Below are positions 1 through 8,298 of a stretch of DNA of 64,000 nt, piece after piece. The stretch's first letter is position 1; every line of letters starts with the position of its first letter. This stretch comes from Altibacter sp. HG106 (GTDB lineage Bacteria; Bacteroidota; Bacteroidia; Flavobacteriales; Flavobacteriaceae). Made by a program: the position numbers and the translations under genes. The stretch spans positions 1 through 64,000 of the forward strand of contig NZ_JAQQTD010000001.1 in NCBI RefSeq assembly GCF_028561755.1. The letters run 5' to 3'. The notes beneath the pieces were generated by a model, which saw nothing but the letters and a program-made list of their open reading frames with translations, was not told the origin of the DNA and searched no databases.

Positions 1-156
1 CATTGGCGGGACGGTCACAAGAGTGATCGAAATAAGATATTGACCAATGGTCCCGTAGCTCAGCTGGATAGAGCATCCCGCATTGGCGGGACGGTCACAA
101 GAGTGATCGAAATAAGATATTGACCAATGGTCCCGTAGCTCAGCTGGATAGAGCAT
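1..156 (+). repeat. 80-bp tandem direct repeat containing tRNA-Arg 5' half
   Basis: Positions 1-76 are repeated base for base at 81-156 (period 80). Each unit carries a hairpin remnant, the string ACGGTCACA, a 29-nt AT-rich spacer and then the first half of tRNA-Arg through the D arm. In unit 1 the tRNA half runs into a CCCGC/GCGGG mini-hairpin; in unit 2 it continues into the genuine anticodon arm. The window begins inside the hairpin (CATTGGCGGG), so at least one more unit probably lies to the left. Identity is seen directly; the mechanism (unequal recombination or element insertion) is inference. Confidence 0.9.
49..99 (+). pseudogene. tRNA-Arg 5' fragment with mini-hairpin instead of anticodon arm
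   Basis: Bases 49-76 are identical to the first 28 nt of the intact tRNA-Arg at 129 (5' acceptor strand GGTCCCG and D arm). Instead of the anticodon arm there is a 5-bp hairpin CCCGC-ATTG-GCGGG (77-90) followed by ACGGTCACA, the tRNA variable-region sequence, and then unrelated DNA; no T arm or 3' acceptor strand follows. It cannot make a functional tRNA. It could be a remnant of recombination or one end of a mobile unit. Confidence 0.8.
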
Positions 157-205
157 CTGCCTTCTAAGCAGACGGTCACAGGTTCGAATCCTGTCGGGAT
201 CACCA
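129..205 (+). tRNA. tRNA-Arg (anticodon UCU)
   Basis: A full cloverleaf can be drawn: acceptor 129-135 (GGTCCCG) pairs with 195-201 (CGGGATC, one G-U), D arm AGCTCAGCTGGATAGAGCA, anticodon stem TCTGC/GCAGA around loop CTTCTAA (anticodon TCT), T arm with GGTTCGAATCC, and an encoded CCA at 203-205. It reads AGA (and AGG) codons. It is the only complete tRNA in the window; a strong intrinsic terminator follows directly. Identity is near certain from structure. Confidence 0.97.
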
Positions 206-206
206 T

Positions 207-549
<343 letters not shown>

Positions 550-550
550 T

Positions 551-859
<309 letters not shown>

Positions 860-860
860 T

Positions 861-2033
861 CTATACCTTCTCACAAACCAGCACACTACGCTTTCCAGAG
901 GCTAGCGTAGTAAAGAACAGAAAGTTATTTCCTCCATCTTTGAGCTTCCATTTTTTTCGCAAAACAGCTACTGATTCCGGAAAATTTCGCGTGGTAATGT
1001 GCGCTTTTCCCAAGGCAGATAGCGCGCGCATAGATTGTTTAGAATAGGGGAGTTGCTGAGTGATCTTGAACCTTCTTCCCGGAAATGCAATCAAGGTACG
1101 ATGAGTGTATAAATGGGTATGCGCTGCTAGTTTTTGAACGTTAAAACGTCGTGCAATATCATGAAATACTCCCGCTTTCAGGAGCGCAGCATTGGGTTCA
1201 TAGAGGTAACGATCGGGAGAAGCATAGTTTGCTTCAGACCGATCATAAAATTCAAACCGAAGCGAGTGATCATATTCAGATTGTAAGTTAATCGCAACGA
1301 TTTGAGGGGTTTTCGGTTCAGAATGTTCTATTTTCCAAAGCAGTTCTTTGACTTCATTTTTTACAGCAACTATATGTATTTCCGAAACACATTTCAGCGA
1401 TTGCAACCCTACGTGAAGATCTAACATAGGCGAAGTTTTTACCCATAACGTTTCACATCGCTGCATCAGATAGTCTAAATGCTTAGGAACATTAGGCTCA
1501 CAATCTTCCAAATAGAACACTTTGCCTTTGGTATCGTGACGTCGCGAAGGATCTATATAAATCGCCTCGAAAGTCAAATTTTCAATTCCCTGAAGCCCCT
1601 CATTGCAATGAAGGGAAAGTTGGGTTGCCTGTAAAACAGTAGCATTATGTCGAGATATTTCAGTAAGCGCTGAATCTCGTTCGAACGCGGTGGTTACCAT
1701 CCCTGCTTTTGAGAAATAATAGCTATCCACACCCCAGCCCGCAGTGAGATCGGCGATACTGTTCGCTTTTATGAGAGAAGCTTTATATCGAGCTGTTTCT
1801 TCGGAAGAGGTTTGTTCTAGGTTCACTCTAGGAGGATAGAGTATCCCGCGCGTGTGAAACCAGGTTGGTAACTTTTTCTCAATGCGTCTCCTTCCTTCGA
1901 TCTGCTGCAATACTTCCTGTATAGAGAGCTCAGGAAACGGACTTCCAGAAAAAGCCAAGGCCGAAATATCTCCATCAAATTCATGAATAAACTGTTGAAC
2001 GTCTGGGTCGAGCAAAGCTTCGGAAAAGGACAT
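861..2033 (-). CDS. Class I SAM-dependent methyltransferase, THUMP-like (PG_1098 family)
   Basis: 390 residues. A Rossmann methyltransferase core is visible: motif I DLTAGWG at about 95-101 and a catalytic-loop-like DPSRR at 161-165. The N-terminal ferredoxin-like part and the C-terminal THUMP-like part match the Bacteroidota PG_1098 family. It probably methylates structured RNA, but the substrate is not established for the family. It lies 2 bp downstream of the AI-2E permease gene on the same strand, so the two are likely co-transcribed. The ATG start follows that gap and needs no alternative. Confidence 0.85.
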   Translation of the reverse strand: MSFSEALLDPDVQQFIHEFDGDISALAFSGSPFPELSIQEVLQQIEGRRRIEKKLPTWFHTRGILYPPRVNLEQTSSEETARYKASLIKANSIADLTAGWGVDSYYFSKAGMVTTAFERDSALTEISRHNATVLQATQLSLHCNEGLQGIENLTFEAIYIDPSRRHDTKGKVFYLEDCEPNVPKHLDYLMQRCETLWVKTSPMLDLHVGLQSLKCVSEIHIVAVKNEVKELLWKIEHSEPKTPQIVAINLQSEYDHSLRFEFYDRSEANYASPDRYLYEPNAALLKAGVFHDIARRFNVQKLAAHTHLYTHRTLIAFPGRRFKITQQLPYSKQSMRALSALGKAHITTRNFPESVAVLRKKWKLKDGGNNFLFFTTLASGKRSVLVCEKV

Positions 2034-2035
2034 TA

Positions 2036-3124
2036 CTAAAGGTTTTTCGTCAAGTGTTTCACGATTTTATATTCGGAAAGAAACTCTTTTGAAATCACTT
2101 TAAGGGTAGTGTATACCGGCACAGCGAGAATCATTCCTGCAATACCGAAGACAAAACCTCCCATAAGAATTATAAGGAAGATTTCGAGCGGATGTGATCG
2201 CACGCTCTTTCCAAAGATCACCGGTTGACAGATCAAATTATCGAACAATTGCGCGATGGAATACCCAATTAAGGTAATTACCAATAGCGGTAGTAATTCA
2301 GAAGAGAAATCGGCACCCAAATTATTGGAAATAACAACAAGCATCATGACCACACTTCCCAGCAGAGGACCGAGATAAGGGACGATATTAAGGAAAGCGC
2401 AAATAATGGCAATAGCTAGCGAATTTGAAATATCTAAATAGAGGAGAAGTACAGTATAGAAAAGTGTCAAGATCATTATTTGCAAGAGCAGTCCCATAAA
2501 ATAGCGCGACAATAGCTCTTTTACTTTATCTAACACCCGCAGGAAACGAATCTCCTTTCCCGGCTTAGCAAAAACCGTCACGGCATTCGTTACGATTTCA
2601 TCATCTTTCAATAGAAAGAACGAAATGAACAGTACCGAAAGCAAGCCAATTACAAACGCTCCCACGTTTCCGAAGAAAATATCAATAAAGCTTGGTATGA
2701 TTTCCAAATTAAAGTTTTGAACGTAGCTGGTGTCTTTAATCGCCTCGACTATATCCAGTTGTTGCACGCCCAGATAGTCACTCGCCTGAATATTCAATTC
2801 ATTCAGGTCTTTTTTCACCATCCGAAAATCAATTTCTGAAATATTCTTGCTCTGCTGAACGATAATCGGCACAAACACATATAACAGTCCGACGATCGCC
2901 ATCATCACCACGAGTAGCGTTGTTAAGGATGCGAGCGTACGATGGAATTTAAGGTTGTCTTGTAAGAAAAGGACCATGGGCCGACACAAAAGCGCAATAA
3001 AGGCGGCGATACCAATGTAGAGGATAAGCGCTTTGATTTTGAAAAGCAACCAAACGAGGAGCACTCCTCCTAGCAGGATCCCAATAGCTTTAAGAATTCC
3101 AAACGATATGGTCTTTGCTTTCAC
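2036..3124 (-). CDS. AI-2E family transporter (permease)
   Basis: 362 residues, hydrophobic, about 8 membrane segments: two near residues 10-50, one at about 65-90, then after a soluble loop (about 95-145) segments from 150 to the C-terminus, as in PF01594 proteins. The family includes TqsA-type autoinducer exporters and Na+/H+ antiporters, so the substrate cannot be read from sequence. First gene of a two-gene minus operon with the THUMP-like methyltransferase. A TTG-N22-TATCTTTA promoter lies immediately upstream, giving a very short leader. Confidence 0.88.
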   Translation of the reverse strand: MKAKTISFGILKAIGILLGGVLLVWLLFKIKALILYIGIAAFIALLCRPMVLFLQDNLKFHRTLASLTTLLVVMMAIVGLLYVFVPIIVQQSKNISEIDFRMVKKDLNELNIQASDYLGVQQLDIVEAIKDTSYVQNFNLEIIPSFIDIFFGNVGAFVIGLLSVLFISFFLLKDDEIVTNAVTVFAKPGKEIRFLRVLDKVKELLSRYFMGLLLQIMILTLFYTVLLLYLDISNSLAIAIICAFLNIVPYLGPLLGSVVMMLVVISNNLGADFSSELLPLLVITLIGYSIAQLFDNLICQPVIFGKSVRSHPLEIFLIILMGGFVFGIAGMILAVPVYTTLKVISKEFLSEYKIVKHLTKNL

Positions 3125-3128
3125 AGGC

Positions 3129-3161
3129 TAAAGATACCGAAATCTGACACGGGAATTACAA
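3129..3161 (-). promoter_or_regulatory. Putative Bacteroidota promoter for AI-2E permease operon
   Basis: On the minus strand TTG (3161-3159), 22-nt spacer, TATCTTTA (3136-3129); one mismatch to TAnnTTTG. The start codon is at 3124, so the leader would be only a few nucleotides. The -33 box overlaps the end of the upstream methylase gene. Confidence 0.4.
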
Positions 3162-3662
3162 ATCTTTTGTTAACGCATACAGGGCTATTGCGGTCGCTTG
3201 GATCACATTCATACTACTGTTTTGCCCAAACATAGGAATGTGTAACGATTGGTCCACTACCTTTAAAACGTTTTCTGAAACGCCATGCCGCTCATTTCCA
3301 ATCACTAACGCTAATGATTGTTGCTGCGTTCTTGAAAGTTGCTGAAGCGGGATACTGTCTGTGGTAATTTCTAGTGCATAGACCGGAATTTGTTTGCTTC
3401 GAAATTGCTGAATAATCGCTTGGGAACTAACGTCAGAAACATAGGGTATTCTTCTTACCGTATTTCTTGCGGTTCGTTTTAAGCGTTCCGAATTAAAATT
3501 GATTGATGCATTCGCAAAATAAAGCTGAGTAACACCAAAGGCCTCAGCCAATCGAAAGAGTCCGCCTACATTTGCTGGCGACTGTACCCCGTCGCAAAGA
3601 AGATGAATGCCCGATGAACGATGTTGGAATGGACTTTGCGTGTGTGAGGTTTGACGTCCCAT
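3156..3662 (-). CDS. TrmH/SpoU family RNA 2'-O-methyltransferase
   Basis: 168 residues from the ATG at 3662, matching the length of a compact SPOUT methylase domain. Motifs: early D-x-VQSPANVGGLFRLAEAFG (SAM/RNA-binding motif 1), IGNERHGVSE (motif 2) and the MNVIQATAIALYAL helix (motif 3). It likely methylates a ribose in tRNA or rRNA; the exact site is unknown. The frame is open much further upstream, but that part overlaps the DUF4159 gene and has no SPOUT similarity, so I chose 3662, which lies 4 bp after the DUF4159 stop, as in a coupled operon. Confidence 0.88.
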   Translation of the reverse strand: MGRQTSHTQSPFQHRSSGIHLLCDGVQSPANVGGLFRLAEAFGVTQLYFANASINFNSERLKRTARNTVRRIPYVSDVSSQAIIQQFRSKQIPVYALEITTDSIPLQQLSRTQQQSLALVIGNERHGVSENVLKVVDQSLHIPMFGQNSSMNVIQATAIALYALTKDL

Positions 3663-3666
3663 CCCG

Positions 3667-4308
3667 CTAAAACTCAAAGGCGTATTTAATAATATTGGCC
3701 CCCATCTGCAACGCCTTTTGTCGCACTTCCGGCGGATCATTGTGAATTTCTGGACTTTCCCAACCATCCCCCAGATCACTTTCAAAAGTGTATAACAATA
3801 CGAGTCGGCCTTCCACAGTAATGCCAAGGGCCTGAGGCCGCTTATTGTCATGCTCGTGAATTTTGGGTAATCCTCCCGGGAAGGAATAAGCCGAATTAAA
3901 GATGGGATGATTGCCTGCGAGTTCTGCAAGTTGTTGATCTGGAAATAATTTCTTTATCTCTTTCCGAACATACGTATCCATTCCATAATTATCGTCAATG
4001 TGCAAGAAGCCACCACTAAGCAGGTAGTTTCTAAGGTTTTCGACATCGTCTGACGAAAAGAAAACATTGCCATGGCCCGTCATGTGTACGTAGGGATATT
4101 CAAAAAGATCTACGCTAGACGGCGCTACTGAAGGAATTTGGGTGTCTATAGCCGTTTGTATTTCTTGATTGCAAAAAGAAGCCAAATTAGGCAAGGCAGT
4201 TGGGTTACTATACCAATCGCCGCCGCCGCTGTACTTCAATATCGCGATTTGTTGCGAGTAACTACATGCGCAAACTAAGAGAACTAGGGTAATCAGGATA
4301 TTCCGCAT
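3667..4308 (-). CDS. DUF4159 domain-containing exported protein
   Basis: 213 residues. N-terminal signal peptide (ILITLVLLVCACSYS), then a domain of the DUF4159 type with the features HMTGHG and GGFLHIDDNYG. This class-I glutamine-amidotransferase-like fold is common in Bacteroidota, and the function is unknown. A TTG codon at 4314 would add two residues, but the ATG at 4308 gives a normal signal peptide. It is followed 4 bp later by the SpoU methylase. Confidence 0.85.
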   Translation of the reverse strand: MRNILITLVLLVCACSYSQQIAILKYSGGGDWYSNPTALPNLASFCNQEIQTAIDTQIPSVAPSSVDLFEYPYVHMTGHGNVFFSSDDVENLRNYLLSGGFLHIDDNYGMDTYVRKEIKKLFPDQQLAELAGNHPIFNSAYSFPGGLPKIHEHDNKRPQALGITVEGRLVLLYTFESDLGDGWESPEIHNDPPEVRQKALQMGANIIKYAFEF

Positions 4309-4341
4309 ATTCAAAGGTACAAATCTTCGAATGAAATTTGG

Positions 4342-4539
4342 CTAGAATATTTTACTCGTCATGTCGATATGTAAGTTCCGCGTGAAGCGATCCCAATCAT
4401 TTTTTAGATCGATAGTGGATTGTTCAGCCTTATGATCAAGAAGATTGTGAAGTATCGATTTCATATCCGCCGAAGTGTAAGCATCTTTTGCTTCGTCTTC
4501 TACGGAAGTAGTAGGGTAGGGACCTGAGGAAGTAAGCAT
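4342..4539 (-). CDS. Small hypothetical protein
   Basis: 65 residues, acidic and charged, without signal peptide or membrane segment. I do not recognise a family. Codon use looks plausible, and the upstream ACAAAAAACT resembles leaders of other genes here. It stands 33 bp upstream of the DUF4159 gene on the same strand, so co-transcription is possible. It could still be a chance frame. Confidence 0.5.
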   Translation of the reverse strand: MLTSSGPYPTTSVEDEAKDAYTSADMKSILHNLLDHKAEQSTIDLKNDWDRFTRNLHIDMTSKIF

Positions 4540-5045
4540 AGTTTTTTGTTAGGTTGTATTGGGGAACAAATACAGCGGCAATGTACTATAAAATTGCATT
4601 TCAACCAAAAAAAGTGGTGTTTTAACGATTATATAACAAAAAAGCAACGTGGTTAAGTCTGAATTAACAATTCAACAACCTTATGGGAATACGTAACGAA
4701 GCATATACTTTATTTCTTTCAATTATTTTATTAAATGTGGCACGCCTCATCGGTTGAACGAAACTTAAGGATATCGCAGGAGATGCTCTTGCATTTCATA
4801 GATCTCAACAAAATTCTTGATTCTAACTGCTTTCAGACTTTAAACGAAAACTACCTTCCTTTGTGAGAACGAGACAGCAGAACAGCACCTGTTTTATGCG
4901 TAGTATTCAGACATGTATAGCCGGCACAAACATTTATTTTAGCGTACATTCAAAACGTATTATGAGGTAAACTTTTATCGGGAGGAACTAATCCGCTTTC
5001 TTTTTACCCAAATCCATTGTACATTTAAAATAAATATTAACGCCG
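4540..5045. other. 506-bp AT-rich intergenic region
   Basis: Divergent spacer between the small minus-strand gene and the AraC-type regulator. No convincing open frame, RNA fold or repeat was seen. A TACATTTA near 5020 (one mismatch to TAnnTTTG) could be the -7 box of the regulator gene. Confidence 0.6.
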
Positions 5046-6455
5046 TTGAAAACTATTCCTCGAACATCGCTGATCGTTGTGATTCTCCTTCTCATTTTAG
5101 GAGGATCCACTCAGTTTTCTACAGCACAAAACCAACTCACAGCGAAAGAAATGCGTGCCAAGGCGTTGGAAGCAGCACAACATGAAGATGCTACCACTGC
5201 CGCCTATTTTTTAGACGCCTATATAAAAGAGTCACTAGATGTAGCGGTCATTCAAAACAGTGCGTTCAATTCCATTCGAGAGCAGCCTCCGTTTCAATCG
5301 ATTAACAATCGATATCGAACAAAATTATCTTGGGGCCCTAGTCTGTATATTTACGCCGGACTTATCGGGTTTTTTATTGTCATCCTATTTGCATTTCAGC
5401 GGAAAATTGATCGCGTTTCCACCATTCTTTTAAGTGCGTTGATTTTTATCCACTCTTTCTATATCATACACGTAGGGCTGCACTATATGAATTATAACCT
5501 CTATGCGCCGCACACCTATTCAATGTCCACCGTATTCGCCTTTCTCTATGGGCCTTTATTCTATTTTTACTTTAAACGTATTAAGACGGGGTATTCATTT
5601 CAGTGGAAAGACTTGCTACACCTGTTACCTACTATGGTTTTACTCGTTTATTTCCTGCCTATTTATGTGCTCTCTGCGGAAGAAAAATTAAAAATAATGT
5701 TGGGCGTAGGGAGGTACCCCGATCGGGAATACGGATTGGAAATTTCTTTCGGAAAAATGCTTTCGTTAATTATCTACGTATTCTTTACGGTGCTGTTGTT
5801 CTTGAAAAAACGCAAACACATTGACAATCCGGAGTATCGACCCATTTTCCTCTGGCAACGAAATATCGTAGGGTTTATGGTGGTGTTCACCGTTATCTAT
5901 ACGGTTTATATGCTACTCCTAATCAACTACAGTTCGCCCAGTATCATGTTCCATTTACAGCTGATCACCCTTTCTTCTTTTGTGCTCTATGGGGCGTACG
6001 TGGCCTTTGCCTATCCTAAGACCCTGATGGGATATCAACTAGAAGCGTCTTTTCTGAAATATAAGAATTCTGGCCTTACGGCTTCCTATTCCATAGAACT
6101 GAAAGAAGCGCTGTTAGACCTGCTGGAAAATAAAAAAGTATACCGTGAAAACGGTCTTAACTTGAATTCCCTCGCTGAGCGACTTGGCACCACCCGTCAT
6201 AGTGCTTCCCAGATCATCAATGAACATTTTGATTTAAACTTTTTTGAGCTAATTAATCAATTTCGCATCGAAGACGCCATGCAACAAATGGAAGCGGATC
6301 TTACCGGCCAAAAGAACATCATAGATATTGCATACGACGTTGGGTATAATAATAAGGCTACCTTCAATAAGTCATTCAAAAAGATCAATGAAATGACCCC
6401 CTCTCAATACCGAAAACAACTGAAAAAAAAAGTCTTTGAAGTAGCTGCTTCCTAA
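5046..6455 (+). CDS. Membrane-bound AraC-type transcriptional regulator
   Basis: 469 residues starting at TTG. Order of parts: N-terminal signal/hydrophobic segment (residues 8-27), a short periplasmic region with a GHEDAT-like helical repeat (about 30-90), roughly seven membrane helices (about 100-325), then a C-terminal AraC double helix-turn-helix (about 360-460) ending in the typical IAYDVGYNNKATFNKSFKK and MTPSQYRK signature. It probably senses a signal through its membrane part and controls transcription at the membrane. Target genes are not evident; the neighbours are housekeeping genes on the other strand. Confidence 0.85.
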   Translation: MKTIPRTSLIVVILLLILGGSTQFSTAQNQLTAKEMRAKALEAAQHEDATTAAYFLDAYIKESLDVAVIQNSAFNSIREQPPFQSINNRYRTKLSWGPSLYIYAGLIGFFIVILFAFQRKIDRVSTILLSALIFIHSFYIIHVGLHYMNYNLYAPHTYSMSTVFAFLYGPLFYFYFKRIKTGYSFQWKDLLHLLPTMVLLVYFLPIYVLSAEEKLKIMLGVGRYPDREYGLEISFGKMLSLIIYVFFTVLLFLKKRKHIDNPEYRPIFLWQRNIVGFMVVFTVIYTVYMLLLINYSSPSIMFHLQLITLSSFVLYGAYVAFAYPKTLMGYQLEASFLKYKNSGLTASYSIELKEALLDLLENKKVYRENGLNLNSLAERLGTTRHSASQIINEHFDLNFFELINQFRIEDAMQQMEADLTGQKNIIDIAYDVGYNNKATFNKSFKKINEMTPSQYRKQLKKKVFEVAAS

Positions 6456-6465
6456 CCGTTTCCTG

Positions 6466-7176
6466 CTATTGATTGATCAATGCAATTGTATGACAAGCCA
6501 CAATAGCAGCCGTTTCGGTACGAAGTCGGTAGTTCCCTAAATCAATAAATTGAAACGAGGCGTCATGAGCGGTTTTTATTTCTTCGGAAGAGAAATCGCC
6601 TTCGGGTCCAATCGCAATGACCACCGAAGCTCCAGAGGACACCACATCTTTAAGCTGCTTTTTATTTCCTTCTTCGCAATGCGCTAAAAATAGTGCCGCC
6701 CGGGCATCATGTTGCTTATGAATAAATTCTAAAAACGACTGGGCCTTATTCAATGTGGGCAAATAGGCCCGAAGCGATTGCTTCATGGCGCTTTGTACTA
6801 TTTTTTCATAGCGCTCTGGTTTGATGGTTTTCCGCTCGCTATGATCGCAGTAAATGGGCGTTATTTCCGTGACTCCAATTTCGGTCGCTTTTTCGAGGAA
6901 CCACTCAAATCGATCGTTGAGTTTGGTAGGTGCCACCGCCATATGCAAAGCATAGGGCAGTGGAGGATGTTCGTTGACCTTCAGAATGGCACCCGAACAA
7001 CTTTTTGGCGTCACATGGGTAAGCTCGGCTTCTATAATGAGTCCGTTGCCATTCGTGATCGTAATAACATCCCCTTCCCGTTTTCGCAGTACTTTATGTA
7101 GATGCCTACTTTCTTCTTTTCCGAAGTGAACTTCAGCATCTGAGGAGGTAATATCAGGTTGATAAAACAGTTGCAT
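6466..7176 (-). CDS. rsmE: 16S rRNA (uracil-1498-N3)-methyltransferase RsmE
   Basis: 236 residues, typical RsmE length. N-terminal PUA-like part (HLHKVLRKREGD) followed by a SPOUT domain with GPEGDFSSEE and LRTETAA, the SAM-knot motifs. It methylates N3 of U1498 in 16S rRNA. Lies 5 bp downstream of tsaD on the same strand, so probably co-transcribed with it. Converges with the AraC-type gene, 10 bp apart. Confidence 0.95.
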   Translation of the reverse strand: MQLFYQPDITSSDAEVHFGKEESRHLHKVLRKREGDVITITNGNGLIIEAELTHVTPKSCSGAILKVNEHPPLPYALHMAVAPTKLNDRFEWFLEKATEIGVTEITPIYCDHSERKTIKPERYEKIVQSAMKQSLRAYLPTLNKAQSFLEFIHKQHDARAALFLAHCEEGNKKQLKDVVSSGASVVIAIGPEGDFSSEEIKTAHDASFQFIDLGNYRLRTETAAIVACHTIALINQ

Positions 7177-7181
7177 ACGTA

Positions 7182-8204
7182 TTAAAACTTCATCCGTGGG
7201 GTAGCGGCGATGGCTTGTGATGAAAAATCATTCCGCTCGTATTTCAACTGCCCCACCATGGCGATCATGGCGGCATTGTCGGTACAATATTCAAATTTAG
7301 GAATGTAGGTAGTCCAACCATAGCCTTCTTGCGCCTCTTTTATGGCGTTTCGAACGCCGCTATTGGCCGAAACCCCACCCCCGATAGCAACTTGAGTGAT
7401 GCCGGTTGCTTCTACTGCATTTTTGAGTTTATCCATCAAATAGTCTACAATCGTGAATTGAATACTCGCGCAAATATCATTGATATTTTCGGCTACGAAG
7501 TTCGGGTTCGCCTTTGTTTCTTTTTCGATAAAATACAGCACCGCTGTTTTTAAACCGCTGAAACTGAAGTCCAACGGACTCACTTTTGGCTTCGGAAATG
7601 CAAATCGTTTGGAATCTCCTTGTTGCGCATATTTGTCGAGCAAGGGTCCGCCAGGGTAGGGAAGCCCTAAGAGTTTAGCAGATTTATCAAACGCTTCTCC
7701 CACGGCATCATCCAGCGTTTCTCCGATCACTTCCATGTCAAAATAATCGGTCACTTTAACGATCTGGGTATGTCCTCCGCTAATCGTCATCGCTAAAAAA
7801 GGAAAGGAGGGCGCGGATTGCGATTCTGCCTTGATAAAATGGGCTAAAATATGCGCTTGCATATGATTCACTTCAATCAAAGGAAGCTGTAATCCAAGGG
7901 CTAACGACTTAGCGAAAGAGGTGCCTACCAAAAGCGATCCCATAAGCCCGGGACCTCGTGTAAAAGCTATGGCACTTAATTGATTTTTGTCGATATTTGC
8001 GATACGCAATGCCTGGTGCACTACAGGAACGATGTTTTGTTGATGCGCACGCGAGGCTAGTTCGGGGACGACTCCTCCGTATTCGCGATGAATTTCTTGG
8101 GTAGCCACAACATTAGAAAGCACCCGACCGTTAGCAATAACAGCGGCTCCCGTGTCATCGCAGGAAGATTCAATTCCTAAAATATAGCTTTTGTTATCAG
8201 ACAT
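7182..8204 (-). CDS. tsaD: tRNA N6-adenosine threonylcarbamoyltransferase TsaD
   Basis: 340 residues. ASKHA fold with the metal-binding HMQAH of NHMQAHILAH and the IGGGVSANSG and SFSGLKTA motifs. It transfers threonylcarbamoyl to A37 of ANN-decoding tRNAs together with TsaB/TsaE, which are not in the window. A well-formed promoter (TTG-N17-TAATTTTG) lies 27 bp upstream. Divergent from tamB; first gene of the tsaD-rsmE pair. Confidence 0.97.
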   Translation of the reverse strand: MSDNKSYILGIESSCDDTGAAVIANGRVLSNVVATQEIHREYGGVVPELASRAHQQNIVPVVHQALRIANIDKNQLSAIAFTRGPGLMGSLLVGTSFAKSLALGLQLPLIEVNHMQAHILAHFIKAESQSAPSFPFLAMTISGGHTQIVKVTDYFDMEVIGETLDDAVGEAFDKSAKLLGLPYPGGPLLDKYAQQGDSKRFAFPKPKVSPLDFSFSGLKTAVLYFIEKETKANPNFVAENINDICASIQFTIVDYLMDKLKNAVEATGITQVAIGGGVSANSGVRNAIKEAQEGYGWTTYIPKFEYCTDNAAMIAMVGQLKYERNDFSSQAIAATPRMKF

Positions 8205-8230
8205 AATACCTGGGCACGAAAATTGGTTGA

Positions 8231-8258
8231 CAAAATTAAAACTTTAAAGGCGTATCAA
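8231..8258 (-). promoter_or_regulatory. Promoter for tsaD-rsmE
   Basis: Minus strand: TTG (8258-8256, within a TTTTTTG run), 17-nt spacer, TAATTTTG (8238-8231), an exact match to the Bacteroidota -7 box TAnnTTTG. Predicted transcript start about 20 nt before the tsaD ATG. The -33 box overlaps the probable tamB start. Confidence 0.6.
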
Positions 8259-8298
8259 AAAACTTCGTAAAATAATCATTCGAACGTTTCTAGCGATA

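Noticed and set aside
3663-3929. Longer start for the SpoU methylase gene
   Set aside because: It lies inside the DUF4159 gene in another frame and has no SPOUT similarity; the ATG at 3662 follows that gene's stop by 4 bp.
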